Positions 1-9,432 of a stretch of DNA of 64,000 nucleotides are shown here, piece by piece (position 1 is the stretch's first letter; each line of letters begins with the position of its first letter). The notes beneath the pieces are model-generated. The model searched no databases. It worked only from the letters and a program-made list of their open reading frames with translations, and was not told the origin of the DNA. Location: the NCBI RefSeq assembly GCF_947495715.1, contig NZ_CANLZU010000014.1:1-64000 (forward strand). Direction: 5' to 3'. The DNA comes from an uncultured Oceanisphaera sp. (GTDB lineage Bacteria; Pseudomonadota; Gammaproteobacteria; Enterobacterales; Aeromonadaceae). A program made the position numbers and the translations under genes.

Positions 1-187
1 TTCGTCAGCCGTTCAGTTAAGGGCGGAAAGCCCTGTAGGGACAGGCTGTCTCGGCTCTGATTTGATCAACAACGCCGCACTCAGGCCGAAGGAAGAGAGC
101 ATATTTATTGCTCGCATGACTCATCGATGAGTAAGCACAGAGCACCGGTAAGCACCGAATAACATAAAAAACCAGGGATAGAATTTA
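1..187. other. Leader region upstream of the autotransporter gene
   Basis: No gene is seen here. The only translation signal I can point to is a purine-rich AGGGA about ten bases before the autotransporter ATG at 188. No convincing sigma-70 promoter pair was identified. The far left may be the end of a neighbouring intergenic region. Confidence 0.4.
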
Positions 188-3100
188 ATGACGTTTAAAA
201 AATCACAACTGGCCATGGCTGTTGCTATGGCTGTTTCCATGTCCACTCCAGCACTGGCCGTCACCGATACTAACGCAGGGATCATCACACTGGAGGGAAC
301 AGGCGCCATTACCATTGGTAACCAGCCTCAATCAGATGTAAGTCATACAGAAACCGTCACGGTTGGTAATGAAACTTACATAGAAACCAGCTCACTTTTT
401 AGAAACAGCCTTGCTAGTGACCTTAATGGCGATACATTAAACAACCCCTTCTCAGATGGTGCCCTCTACTACAGTAAAGACAGTTCTTTACTAGAATTGA
501 AAGAGGCTGATCTAAGCAGAATAGATCTGGATCTACGAGATGCGAACAGTGACGACAATATTGGCCCTACCGAAGAATTTCTGACCGTTGGTAATAAAAG
601 TACCTTTGTTTTTGATGACGTCAATGCAACCAATACCATCATCGAAACCAACGGTGCTCATATCGAGCATGATGACACTCCCGCATCAACACCCAATGCC
701 TCCACTGCCGACGCAAGTGCGGCCACCATCAAAATCAGCAATAGCACCCTGACCGGTGTCGAGTTCGACGACCCCGAAGAAAGCTACGACCCCATTTGGG
801 CTGGCAGTAAGGAAATGTTGACCAACAACGGCGGCGAAATCGTATCCATGGGTCTTGGCAATGCCATCGATATCAGCAACAACAGCACTATCAATGGTCT
901 GATTATCAATGAGGACTGGAGCGATTCTGAAGATCCAATGAAAGGCGGCTTTATCGTTGCAACCAAAGGCGCAGGCATCAGCCTGACCGACAGTACCCTG
1001 AACGGTGGTATTCATAATGTGTCACGCCAGGATGCGGCCAAAATTGTCGGCGGCCGGGCCGCCATCGAACTGAACAACAGCACCCTGAATGGCTACATCG
1101 TCAACGAACATTCGGGTGAAAATCAGCCAGTAGGGTCACAACCCATCATTCTTGGCAAAGATGTGGCCATTGCCTTCAACAACAGTCAGATCAACGGTGG
1201 CATCAAGAATGAAGGTATCATCGTTGCCGAAGGAACCGCCTGGTATGACGAAGCCACAGGTAACAGTACCGATGAGCAGTTTGACACACTACTCGACAGC
1301 AAACTGAACGGCGACACTCCATTCGATGCCCAAGGCAACGCCGCCATTCAGCTGAAAGACGGTACCGTATTTAATGGCAATATCGACAACAGCGGCCGAA
1401 TTGCCGGTCTCTATGGCATTGCGTTATACAATTCTACACCTGAAAGCAAAGCCAATAACTATACCGGCAACATTAACAACACCGGAAAAATTGTAGGAAA
1501 ATCTACCGGCATCAGCTTGGGCAATACTCACTTTAATGGTGAAATCAACAACAGCGGCACAATTAATGGTGGAACTAATTTTGATCACCATTATGGTATT
1601 GATATTACCGACAGCGTAACTGGAAAAATAGTCATCAACCAAATAGCTGGTGAGCTAATTGGTAAAACCGCCCTAAAAATGAACAACATTACAACCACCA
1701 ACCTTACTGGCGGTGCTATTAAAGGCAATGTAGTAAACAACGGTGGCTCCTTTAACTACAAAGGCGGTAGCATTGCCGGTAACGTGGCCAACCACGGCGG
1801 TACCTTCTATGTGGAAGGCAACCGGTCCATCGCCGGCGATTATATGCAGACTGCCGGTTCGACTCTTGCCATGGGCCTGCACAAGCAAACCAGCCTGACT
1901 GCTGACAACATTGACCTTAAAGCAGGCAGCCGTGTGCTGATCGACCTGACCAAAGGCGATCTGTATGTACAGAATGGCACCAAGGTCGAGATACTGAAGG
2001 CCAATGGCACTCTTACCAATGCTGATGTTGATTATGTCGTAAATTCCAAGCTGGTTACCGCCAAGGCAGAGCGCAATGCTGCTGGCAACTTAGAACTGAC
2101 TTTTGAACGCGGCTCTTACAACGAAACTATCAAGGAGGATCTGAAAAAAAATGTTGGAGGCATCAGCTCAACCAAAGCCAAAAACCTTAATGGCTTGACA
2201 AATGTTTTCGACAAGCTTGATCGACTGCCAAATACACCAGTAGTTGAAAAGTTAAAACTAATGATTCAAAAGAGCTTCTCGAATAATTCAGATTCTGTTG
2301 GAGCACTCAACGAATACTTACCCGACACCTCCGGTGCCAGCGTAGCCGGTGCCATGAACGCCAGCAGCCAGTCCGGCACTCAGATTTCGGTACGCGCTCG
2401 AGGCCTGGCCTCCGGTGATGCCTTTGCCAACAGCGGCCTCTGGATTCAGGGTCTGGTATCCAACGGCAAGCAGGATAATCGCTACGGTGATGGTTACGAT
2501 GCCGACAGCAGTGGTTTCGTGCTGGGTGCCGACACCGAGCTGAACAGCGGTCTGGTACTGGGTGCCGCCTACAGCTTCATCAACTCACAAAGCGATACCG
2601 CCAACAGCAGCACCGACTCCGACTACCACATGGCTACCGCCTACGCGGCTCAGGCGCTGGGTCAGGTACTGCTGGATGGTCAGGCTTACTACGCCTGGGG
2701 TGATAACGACAGCCATCGTACTCTTACCAACGGCGGTGCCAGCGCTAATTATGACAGCAGCCTGGTTGGTGCTCGCGTCGGTGCCGGCTATCAGTTCGAA
2801 CTGGGCCAGGCCACCCGCTTCGTGCCGAGCCTGTCACTGGAAGCGTCCCGCCTGTCTGTGGACGGTTATACCGAAAATGGTTCTCCAGCTGCTCTCACCA
2901 TCGGCAGCCAGGATTTTGATCGCCTGGAACTGGGCCTGAGCACCGAGCTGAGCAAGGATTATCAGCTGACCCATGCCATGGTCACCCCCAGCCTGACCCT
3001 GGGTGCCTTCCGCGACTTTAAAGCCGAGGCCCAGGGCAGCACGGTTGCCTTCGCAGCAGCTCCGGCCGAAACCTTTACCATCACCGGTCGCGATCCCGAG

Positions 3101-3241
3101 AAAAACCGCTACGTGGCCGGTGTTGGCCTCGACATCATGAGCGGTGAAAACCTGACCGTCAGCGCCGAATACAACTACAACTGGAACGGTGACGGCTTCG
3201 ATGCCAACGCCGGTGCCCTGAAGTTCCGCTGGGACTTCTAG
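188..3241 (+). CDS. Type V (classical) autotransporter with beta-helix-like passenger
   Basis: A 1017-residue secreted surface protein. A Sec signal peptide covers about residues 1-24 (MTFKK..., ending ALA). The passenger, about 25-750, is rich in Asn, Ser, Thr and Gly and has recurring NNSxINGGIxN-like motifs about 40-60 residues apart, typical of parallel beta-helix adhesins. Residues about 751-1017 form the C-terminal beta-barrel, starting GLWIQGLVSNGKQDN and ending in the usual aromatic tail FRWDF. The family inserts the barrel in the outer membrane and displays the passenger outside. No protease or lipase motif was recognised, so an adhesin or biofilm role is inferred. Stretches near nt 340-500, 1420-1760 and 2100-2310 are more AT-rich than the barrel, suggesting variable passenger segments. 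Confidence 0.85.
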   Translation: MTFKKSQLAMAVAMAVSMSTPALAVTDTNAGIITLEGTGAITIGNQPQSDVSHTETVTVGNETYIETSSLFRNSLASDLNGDTLNNPFSDGALYYSKDSSLLELKEADLSRIDLDLRDANSDDNIGPTEEFLTVGNKSTFVFDDVNATNTIIETNGAHIEHDDTPASTPNASTADASAATIKISNSTLTGVEFDDPEESYDPIWAGSKEMLTNNGGEIVSMGLGNAIDISNNSTINGLIINEDWSDSEDPMKGGFIVATKGAGISLTDSTLNGGIHNVSRQDAAKIVGGRAAIELNNSTLNGYIVNEHSGENQPVGSQPIILGKDVAIAFNNSQINGGIKNEGIIVAEGTAWYDEATGNSTDEQFDTLLDSKLNGDTPFDAQGNAAIQLKDGTVFNGNIDNSGRIAGLYGIALYNSTPESKANNYTGNINNTGKIVGKSTGISLGNTHFNGEINNSGTINGGTNFDHHYGIDITDSVTGKIVINQIAGELIGKTALKMNNITTTNLTGGAIKGNVVNNGGSFNYKGGSIAGNVANHGGTFYVEGNRSIAGDYMQTAGSTLAMGLHKQTSLTADNIDLKAGSRVLIDLTKGDLYVQNGTKVEILKANGTLTNADVDYVVNSKLVTAKAERNAAGNLELTFERGSYNETIKEDLKKNVGGISSTKAKNLNGLTNVFDKLDRLPNTPVVEKLKLMIQKSFSNNSDSVGALNEYLPDTSGASVAGAMNASSQSGTQISVRARGLASGDAFANSGLWIQGLVSNGKQDNRYGDGYDADSSGFVLGADTELNSGLVLGAAYSFINSQSDTANSSTDSDYHMATAYAAQALGQVLLDGQAYYAWGDNDSHRTLTNGGASANYDSSLVGARVGAGYQFELGQATRFVPSLSLEASRLSVDGYTENGSPAALTIGSQDFDRLELGLSTELSKDYQLTHAMVTPSLTLGAFRDFKAEAQGSTVAFAAAPAETFTITGRDPEKNRYVAGVGLDIMSGENLTVSAEYNYNWNGDGFDANAGALKFRWDF

Positions 3242-3276
3242 GCAACAGTACAACCGGTAATAACCGGAGCAAACAA

Positions 3277-3308
3277 AAGGCGAACCCTCGGGTTCGCCTT
3301 TTTATTTA
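3277..3308 (+). terminator. Rho-independent terminator of the autotransporter gene
   Basis: The stem AAGGCGAACCC pairs with GGGTTCGCCTT across a two-base loop and runs into a T-rich tail, 36 bases after the stop codon. The flanking A-run may let it also serve the convergent hydrolase gene, which ends at 3306. Confidence 0.85.
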
Positions 3309-4127
3309 GATGCCGCAGCGGCGCTGCACCTCGGCAAAGGCCGACCAGTCTATGCGCCAGGGGCCGTGATGATCGGCGGACTTTACTTCCTCGATCTGCA
3401 CACAGTCTATGTGCTCGATAACTTCCTTCAATTGCAATCGGGTCAGCTCGGGTGGTATCACCGCGTCGTTAACGCCGGTGTAATACAGCTGAGGCAAGCC
3501 GGACAGGGTTGGCAAGATGGCGGCGTTATGGCCGTAGGCTTCATTCGCCAGCCGATGAAAACGGGTAAAACTGTTCGTATCCAGATTGCCGGCCACCGTC
3601 ACCATCCCCTTCACATTCGGCAGCCGTGCTGCGAGCTGTACGGCAATATTGGCACCGCCGGAAAAGCCGATGAGGATGATATCGGTATCCGCCGCAATAC
3701 GCTGCCGCAGTGCGGCTTCCATATCGTCTATTTCGGCAAAACGGCGCTCGGTCCAGATGCTGAAGTGACAACCTCGCGCTATATCCACCTGATACTGACA
3801 GGGGCGGCCAAGATACAAGACGGAAGCATGCGTATCTGCCGCCGCCAGCTTTAGCGCCACCGGATCATGTGGCGTCGGGTCGAATGAAGGGCGCCCACTG
3901 CTGCGCCAGGCATGACCATCCCCTTCCAGATACAGGTGCACCGGCTGGCCCGGCGATAACCGCCCCCATACCGCCACTGGCAACCGGGTATCCACACTCA
4001 TAGCGGTCAAGCTGCCTTGCCTGGCAAGCTGTTCGGCGTGTAAACGCCGTTCACTTCCCGATTGAGCAGTGCAAGCCGTCAGCAGGGCAGCAACCAAACA
4101 GACTCCGACTTTGACGGTCGCTTTCAT
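3306..4127 (-). CDS. Alpha/beta-hydrolase-fold lipoprotein
   Basis: A predicted 273-residue exported lipoprotein. The chosen ATG at 4127 gives a lipoprotein signal with lipobox LLTAC and acceptor Cys19. A longer open frame upstream to 4262 overlaps the previous gene and has no signal character, so it was rejected. The nucleophile elbow GFSGG (ILIGFSGGANIAVQLA) is in the middle and a possible catalytic His lies in the C-terminal SADHHGPW. The start overlaps the stop of the BtuF-like gene as ATGA, so translation is probably coupled. The substrate is unknown; a serine esterase or peptidase-like hydrolase anchored in the envelope is the most that can be said. Confidence 0.75.
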   Translation of the reverse strand: MKATVKVGVCLVAALLTACTAQSGSERRLHAEQLARQGSLTAMSVDTRLPVAVWGRLSPGQPVHLYLEGDGHAWRSSGRPSFDPTPHDPVALKLAAADTHASVLYLGRPCQYQVDIARGCHFSIWTERRFAEIDDMEAALRQRIAADTDIILIGFSGGANIAVQLAARLPNVKGMVTVAGNLDTNSFTRFHRLANEAYGHNAAILPTLSGLPQLYYTGVNDAVIPPELTRLQLKEVIEHIDCVQIEEVKSADHHGPWRIDWSAFAEVQRRCGI

Positions 4128-4864
4128 ATCGACTCCAGATAGCGCAGCGAGCGGATGTCGTACCAGCACAAGGGCTCGCCGTCGATCAAGACCGCGTCCA
4201 GCTTCAGCTCTTCTCTGGTCTGTTCCAGCTTGCCGGCGAAGGGATAAGGCTCGCTGGAGCAAAGCAGTACGGGGTTATGTTGCCGCAGCCAGGCTTCGTC
4301 CACCACCGGATAGCGATCGCCCGGGGTGAGGAGCTGATGACCCAGATGCGCAAACAGGGAGTGGATAAAGGTATCCTTCCCCACCGTCATATAGGGCTTG
4401 CGCCAGATAAGGTAGATCCAGGGACGCTTCTCATCGAGCACCGAGAGATCACTGGCCTGGTCGTCGGGCAGCAGCGGCAAGGCCTCTGGCGTACAGGCCG
4501 AGGTCCGGCCCAGCACAGCCCGGTAGCGATAACTCAATTGCTGCAGGGCTTCGCAGTCCAATACCTGCGCCAGCTGCTCCAGGGCCTGAGGCATACCCGG
4601 CACCGATTTCACCTCGGTGGCGAAATAGGGAAACGGGCAGGTCTCTGCCATTTTCCGGGTGTTTTCTTCCTTGTCGAAAATCACCATATCCGGCGCCAGC
4701 GCCGCCACTTTGCTCCATTGTACATCCTTGGTGCCCCCGACCACGGGTAACGAAGCCACTCTGTCGGCCGGGTGCACGCAATATCGGGTACGCCCCACCA
4801 CATTAACACCGCACTCGATCAGGGTTTCGGTCCATGACGGCACCAGACACACTATTCTCATCAC
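4124..4864 (-). CDS. BtuF-like helical-backbone metal/cobalamin-binding protein
   Basis: 246 residues resembling class III periplasmic binding proteins (BtuF/FhuD fold): an N-terminal IVCLVPSWTETL segment, then GGTKDVQW and a P-D-M-V-I-F strand typical of this fold. There is no signal peptide, so it may act in the cytosol or reach the periplasm by another route. That is odd for a transport receptor. No ABC permease or ATPase is adjacent. It is the first gene of a two-gene unit with the lipoprotein hydrolase (ATGA overlap). The start could be the first or the second Met (MMRIV). Confidence 0.65.
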   Translation of the reverse strand: MMRIVCLVPSWTETLIECGVNVVGRTRYCVHPADRVASLPVVGGTKDVQWSKVAALAPDMVIFDKEENTRKMAETCPFPYFATEVKSVPGMPQALEQLAQVLDCEALQQLSYRYRAVLGRTSACTPEALPLLPDDQASDLSVLDEKRPWIYLIWRKPYMTVGKDTFIHSLFAHLGHQLLTPGDRYPVVDEAWLRQHNPVLLCSSEPYPFAGKLEQTREELKLDAVLIDGEPLCWYDIRSLRYLESI

Positions 4865-4880
4865 ACTTCCTTGTTTTTAA

Positions 4881-4918
4881 AATAATAAAGGGGAGGCGTA
4901 ACATTCACGCCTCCCCTT
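4881..4918 (-). terminator. Terminator downstream of gshA
   Basis: On the minus strand AAGGGGAGGCGT pairs with ACGCCTCCCCTT and is followed by TTATTATTTT. It sits between the gshA stop (4937) and the start of the BtuF-like gene (4864), so it separates the two transcripts. Confidence 0.85.
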
Positions 4919-4936
4919 CACTTTTCTCTGGACGGC

Positions 4937-6520
4937 TTACTGGCCGAAGTAGTTCTGCAGAAATTCGTCGAAGCCGATGGTGTCGGATCTTTCTATCTTG
5001 CGCTGACGCATCTCGGAGCGGGCACCTTCTTCATCGAAGTAGCTGTCTTCCCAGTAGCGCGGGCGGCTTTGCTGCAACTGTTGCTGGTAACGCTTCGACA
5101 GCGCCAGGCCGAAGGGCAGTATGTCCTGACCGCTCTGCTGCAGTTCGTCGAGCACCCGGGCCGACAGGGTCAGGCTCGGATCCTGAATTGCCGCCAGCTG
5201 CTGGGCGTGGGCCTTGCCGTAGCAGCCACGGCCACAACAGGCATCCAGCAGCGCCGCTACCTCTTTCAGCTCGCCGAAGTAACGTTCGCCCAGCGCCTTG
5301 AGGGTGAGGGTCTCGCCGCCAAAGATTTCCAGCTCCAGGCCGGGCTTGCGCCCTTCCAGCACCACCTTGTTGAAATTGCGCCGGTTGAGCGCGATCTCGT
5401 CTTCCGCCAACGGGGCCGACGGCGTCAGCAGACACCAGAGCAGAAAAGTATCCAGGAAACGGATCTGGCCCGCATCGATGCCCACCGCCGAAAACGGATT
5501 AACATCGACCGAGCGCACTTCGATATATTCGATACCCCGTGTGGCCAGGGCTTCCGACGGCTTTTCGCCGCTTTCGGCGGTACGCTTGGGCCGGATAGGC
5601 GCATAGAGTTCGTTTTCTATCTGCAAGACATTGTCGTTGAGCTGACGGTATTCCCCGTCCACCTTGACGCCGATTTTGGCAAATTCCGGCGCATGGGTGC
5701 CAATGGCCCGGCGCAGCGAAGACACATATTCGTCCAGGCTGTTGAGTGAAATCCCCAAGTCGGCCTGTGCATTGTTGGTATAGCCCAGGTCCGACAAGCG
5801 CAGCGAGGTGGCATAAGGCAGATAAAGCGTGCCCTTGCCAAGCCGTTCGAACGGCAATTGGTGCTCGCGCCCGGCGAGAAAAGAGCCACACAGCGCCGGC
5901 GAGGCACCGAACAGATAGGGGATCAGCCAGCCGAAGCGATAAACGTTGCGGATTAACCCCAGATACTTGTCGGACACAAAGTCCTGCAGGCAACCGCCGT
6001 TGCCTTCAAGCTGGTGCCACTCACTCCAGAAGCTGTCGGGCATGGAGAAGTTGAAGTGCACCCCCGAGATCACCTGCATGCGGCTGCCGTAACGATGATG
6101 CAGCCCCTGTCGATAGAGGGTTTTCATGCGGCCCACGTTGGAGCTGCCGTACCGAGCCAGCGGAATATGATCGTCGCCCTTGAGCAAACAGGGCATGCTC
6201 AGCGGCCACAACTGCTCTTCGCCCAAATGGCGCATGGTATAGCCGTGAATATCACTCAGCTGCGCCAGCAATATCTCTACCGAATCCGATACCGGTGTGA
6301 TGAACTCCATCAAGGATTCGGAGAAGTCGGTGGTGATGTTGGCATGGGTCAGTGCCGAGCCCAGCACACCGGGGTGGCCGGTCTGGGCCAGGTGACCGTC
6401 CGGCGTGATGCGCAGGCTTTCGCGCTCTATGCCACGACGAATGCCCTTGATGGCTGGCAGGCGCGCCGGCGTCTGCCAGGCCTGGAGTCGTTCGGCCAGT
6501 GTTAACGTTGTTTTGGTCAT
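4937..6520 (-). CDS. gshA: Glutamate--cysteine ligase (gamma-glutamylcysteine synthetase)
   Basis: 527 residues, close to the E. coli enzyme (about 518). It catalyses the ATP-dependent first step of glutathione synthesis in the cytosol. Family signatures include GIERESLRI near the N terminus, TDFSESLMEFITP around residues 55-70, HFNFSMPDSFW in the middle and GIEYIEVRSVDVNPFSAVGI in the C-terminal half. This is the proteobacterial type without a fused GshB domain. It is probably transcribed alone: a strong terminator follows it, and a perfect 16-bp hairpin separates it from the M16 protease gene upstream. Confidence 0.96.
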   Translation of the reverse strand: MTKTTLTLAERLQAWQTPARLPAIKGIRRGIERESLRITPDGHLAQTGHPGVLGSALTHANITTDFSESLMEFITPVSDSVEILLAQLSDIHGYTMRHLGEEQLWPLSMPCLLKGDDHIPLARYGSSNVGRMKTLYRQGLHHRYGSRMQVISGVHFNFSMPDSFWSEWHQLEGNGGCLQDFVSDKYLGLIRNVYRFGWLIPYLFGASPALCGSFLAGREHQLPFERLGKGTLYLPYATSLRLSDLGYTNNAQADLGISLNSLDEYVSSLRRAIGTHAPEFAKIGVKVDGEYRQLNDNVLQIENELYAPIRPKRTAESGEKPSEALATRGIEYIEVRSVDVNPFSAVGIDAGQIRFLDTFLLWCLLTPSAPLAEDEIALNRRNFNKVVLEGRKPGLELEIFGGETLTLKALGERYFGELKEVAALLDACCGRGCYGKAHAQQLAAIQDPSLTLSARVLDELQQSGQDILPFGLALSKRYQQQLQQSRPRYWEDSYFDEEGARSEMRQRKIERSDTIGFDEFLQNYFGQ

Positions 6521-6540
6521 TATTGGTTACTCTTTGGCAC

Positions 6541-6576
6541 GGGATCATCATTCCCCCGAAGGGGAATGATGATCCC
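6541..6576. repeat. Perfect 16-bp stem hairpin between the M16 protease gene and gshA
   Basis: Arms 6541-6556 and 6561-6576 are exact reverse complements (GGGATCATCATTCCCC) around a CGAA loop. It lies 19 bases after the protease stop and 21 bases before the gshA start. There is no T-run on either side, so it is more likely an mRNA-stabilising or processing structure than a classical terminator. Confidence 0.75.
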
Positions 6577-6594
6577 GCGAGAGGTCTGGCCTCG

Positions 6595-9402
6595 TTACTC
6601 AATGGTAAAGTCGTGTAACGGAAGATGGAGCTGCGCCAACGATTTTTCAAGCTTTTCCTTGTCGCCGACCACTACTACCACCATATCGTTGGGATCCAGC
6701 CACTGCTCGGCGAGCCCGGTCAGCGCCTCGCTGTCGATGCCCGCCACGATCTGCTGCTGTTTGTTGAGGTAGTCCGGCGACAACTGCATCATCGCCAGCT
6801 GCAGCAAAAAACCCGCCTTGTTGCCCAGGGTCTCGTAAGACAGCGCATCCTGCTGGGAATAGCTGCTGCGCAGATAACTCAGCTCCTCCTGACTCGGCCC
6901 CTGCTCCCGGAAACGACTGAACTCCGCCAGAATGTTCTCGATGGCCGGCACCGTGGCATCGCCACGCACATCGGTAGCCACCACGAACACGCCTGCATCG
7001 CGATTACCGGTAAAGTAGGAATGGGCACCATAGGTAAAGCCCTTGTCTTCACGCAGGTTCTGGTTGATGCGACTGTTGAAGTTGCCACCCAGGTTGAAGT
7101 TCATCAGGTTGGCATGGAAAAAAGGCCCGGTGGCATCCAGCGGCAGGGCGCGTCGGCCGATACGCAGCACCGACTGCACGGCACCCGGTACATCCACCAC
7201 GTAAATGCCCGCCGCCGCCGGCTGCGGTACCACCTGTACTTCGGGCACGGGTGCCGCCTCTCCCTGCCAGCGAGTCAGAAAACCGAATGCCGTTTTGGCC
7301 TGTTCGGGAGCCAGATCGCCGGCCACCAGCACATGGCCATTGGCCGGGTTGTAATAACGCCGATAGTAATCACGCACCTGCTGCAGCGTGATGGCACCGA
7401 TTTGCTCGGCACGGCCCTCGTCCGGCAAGCCCATCCGGGTATTGCCGTACATCAGCTGGCGAAATGCCTGCTGGGCCAGCCAGGCGGGTCTGTGCCGATT
7501 CTGGGCCATGGACTCCAACAGCCGGGATTTAACCTGTTCGAAATCCTGCTCACGCAACCCCGGGTGAAACAGCAGCTCTTCCACCAATGCCAGGGTTTGC
7601 GGCAGGGTCTCTGTCATGCTGGTGATTTCAATCAGATTGGTATAGAAACCGCTGCGCACGCTGATGCTGGCACCGAGTCGCTCCAGCGCTTCGCTGAAGG
7701 CGCCGGCTTTCAACCGTTCCGAGCCCTGATTCATCATCGCCGCCGTCAGGGTAGCCAGCCCGATGTCGGCCGGGCTTTCGGCTCGCTGGCCGCCGGGCAA
7801 CGCCAGGATCACCGATACCGCCGGTATCTCGTCGTTTACCGTGCCCAGCAGCTGAATGTTGTCGCCCAGGGTATCCTGCCACAGCGGTGGCACCTTGATG
7901 TGTACCGGCTCTGCCGCCGCCGGCATTTGGCTGCGATCGAAGGTGTCTGTTACCTTGCGATCCGGTAAGGACGCAAGTAGCTCATCGGAGGCCGGCAAGG
8001 TCCGCTCGGCTACTTCAAAGTTAGGTGCGGCAGCCTGCCAGTCGTTTTTGTCGGTCGGCACCACGCTCAACGCCGCCACCGGCTTGTTCTGCAGATATCG
8101 ACGATATACCGCCGTTACCTGCTCGGGCGTGGTCTCGGCCAGTTGACGCCAGGCGTTGATCGCATAGAGCGGGTCGTCTTTCAACACCTGGCCCAGTGCC
8201 AGTTGCCGGGATTTGCCCTTGGTGCTGTCGAGCCCGAGGATCAGCTCGGCACGCAATTCGGTCACCGCCTTGTCGACGTCGTCGGACTTGATGCCCCGCT
8301 CAGCAAGTTCGGCCACGATGCGATCGATCTCCTGCTTGAGTGGTGCCAGGGATCCGTCTTTCGACGGGTTGCTATAGGCCCAGACGCTCAGGGTGCAGGC
8401 CAGCTCGGCGCAGTAATGGCTGGCCCCGGCACTGACGGCCTTGCCGGTTTCCACCAACTGCTGATACAGCAGCGAGCTTTTGCCCCCACCCAGCACATTG
8501 GACAGCACATCCAGCGCCGCCTCGTCTTTATGGCCCAGATAAACGGTAGGATAAGACAGATACAGCATCGGCATGCGAATACGGCTATCGACCAGGGTCT
8601 GATAACGACTCTGTTCCAGTTTGGCCGGCTGCGGCTCGGCCGGGGTCACGGTTGGGCCGGCGGGAATGGGGCCGAAGTACTTGTCCACCCACTCCAGCGT
8701 CTGCTCGGTCTCAAAATCACCGGAGATCACCAGGGTGGCATTGTTGGGGCCATACCAGCGTTTGAAAAACGCCTTGAGATGCTCCACGTTGACCCGGTCC
8801 AGATCTTCCACATAACCGATGGGTTGCCAGCTGTATGGATGCTCCCGCGGATAAAGCAGTTCACCCATACGCTCGCCTACCAGCCCATAGGGCTGGTTAT
8901 CGATGCGCTGACCGCGTTCGTTCTTGACGGTGTCGCGCTGAATTTCAAACTTGCGCTGACTCACCGCTTCCAGCAGAAACCCCATGCGATCCGCCTCCAG
9001 CCACAGCATTTTTTCCAGATGGTTGGCGGGGACCGTCTCGAAGTAATTGGTTCTGTCCTGATTGGTGGTGCCGTTCATGGTGCCACCGGCCTCGTTGACC
9101 AGACGAAAATGCTCCTGATCACCCACGTGCTTGGAGCCCTGAAACATCATGTGCTCGAAGAAGTGGGCAAAACCGGTCTGGCCCGGCTCTTCCCGGGCCG
9201 AGCCAACGTGGTAGGTCATCTCCACATGCACCAGCGGATCGGACTTGTCGGCATTCAGCAGCACCGTCAGGCCATTATCCAGCCGATACATTCGGTAGGG
9301 GATCACCAGCCCGTCTTCTGCCTGCTCCACCTCCTGCACCAACACGGGGGCAGCCGGTGCCAGCAAGGGGCACAACAACAATAACAGGGACCAATACTTC
9401 AT
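6595..9402 (-). CDS. Periplasmic M16 family zinc metallopeptidase (pitrilysin/insulinase type)
   Basis: 935 residues with an N-terminal signal peptide (MKYWSLLLLLCPLLAPAA). The N-terminal M16 domain has the inverted zinc motif HFFEH (His80, Glu83, His84) and a distal Glu about residue 162 in VKNERGQR, so it should be active. The second half is a further M16 pair (PALSVV..., then VSVILALPGGQRAES...) that lacks HxxEH. This is the usual active plus inactive clamshell in one chain. It probably degrades peptides in the periplasm. No partner gene is adjacent, and it is likely monocistronic. Confidence 0.88.
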   Translation of the reverse strand: MKYWSLLLLLCPLLAPAAPVLVQEVEQAEDGLVIPYRMYRLDNGLTVLLNADKSDPLVHVEMTYHVGSAREEPGQTGFAHFFEHMMFQGSKHVGDQEHFRLVNEAGGTMNGTTNQDRTNYFETVPANHLEKMLWLEADRMGFLLEAVSQRKFEIQRDTVKNERGQRIDNQPYGLVGERMGELLYPREHPYSWQPIGYVEDLDRVNVEHLKAFFKRWYGPNNATLVISGDFETEQTLEWVDKYFGPIPAGPTVTPAEPQPAKLEQSRYQTLVDSRIRMPMLYLSYPTVYLGHKDEAALDVLSNVLGGGKSSLLYQQLVETGKAVSAGASHYCAELACTLSVWAYSNPSKDGSLAPLKQEIDRIVAELAERGIKSDDVDKAVTELRAELILGLDSTKGKSRQLALGQVLKDDPLYAINAWRQLAETTPEQVTAVYRRYLQNKPVAALSVVPTDKNDWQAAAPNFEVAERTLPASDELLASLPDRKVTDTFDRSQMPAAAEPVHIKVPPLWQDTLGDNIQLLGTVNDEIPAVSVILALPGGQRAESPADIGLATLTAAMMNQGSERLKAGAFSEALERLGASISVRSGFYTNLIEITSMTETLPQTLALVEELLFHPGLREQDFEQVKSRLLESMAQNRHRPAWLAQQAFRQLMYGNTRMGLPDEGRAEQIGAITLQQVRDYYRRYYNPANGHVLVAGDLAPEQAKTAFGFLTRWQGEAAPVPEVQVVPQPAAAGIYVVDVPGAVQSVLRIGRRALPLDATGPFFHANLMNFNLGGNFNSRINQNLREDKGFTYGAHSYFTGNRDAGVFVVATDVRGDATVPAIENILAEFSRFREQGPSQEELSYLRSSYSQQDALSYETLGNKAGFLLQLAMMQLSPDYLNKQQQIVAGIDSEALTGLAEQWLDPNDMVVVVVGDKEKLEKSLAQLHLPLHDFTIE

Positions 9403-9432
9403 GGGGTTTCCTTATATCAAGTCGCTAACCGG

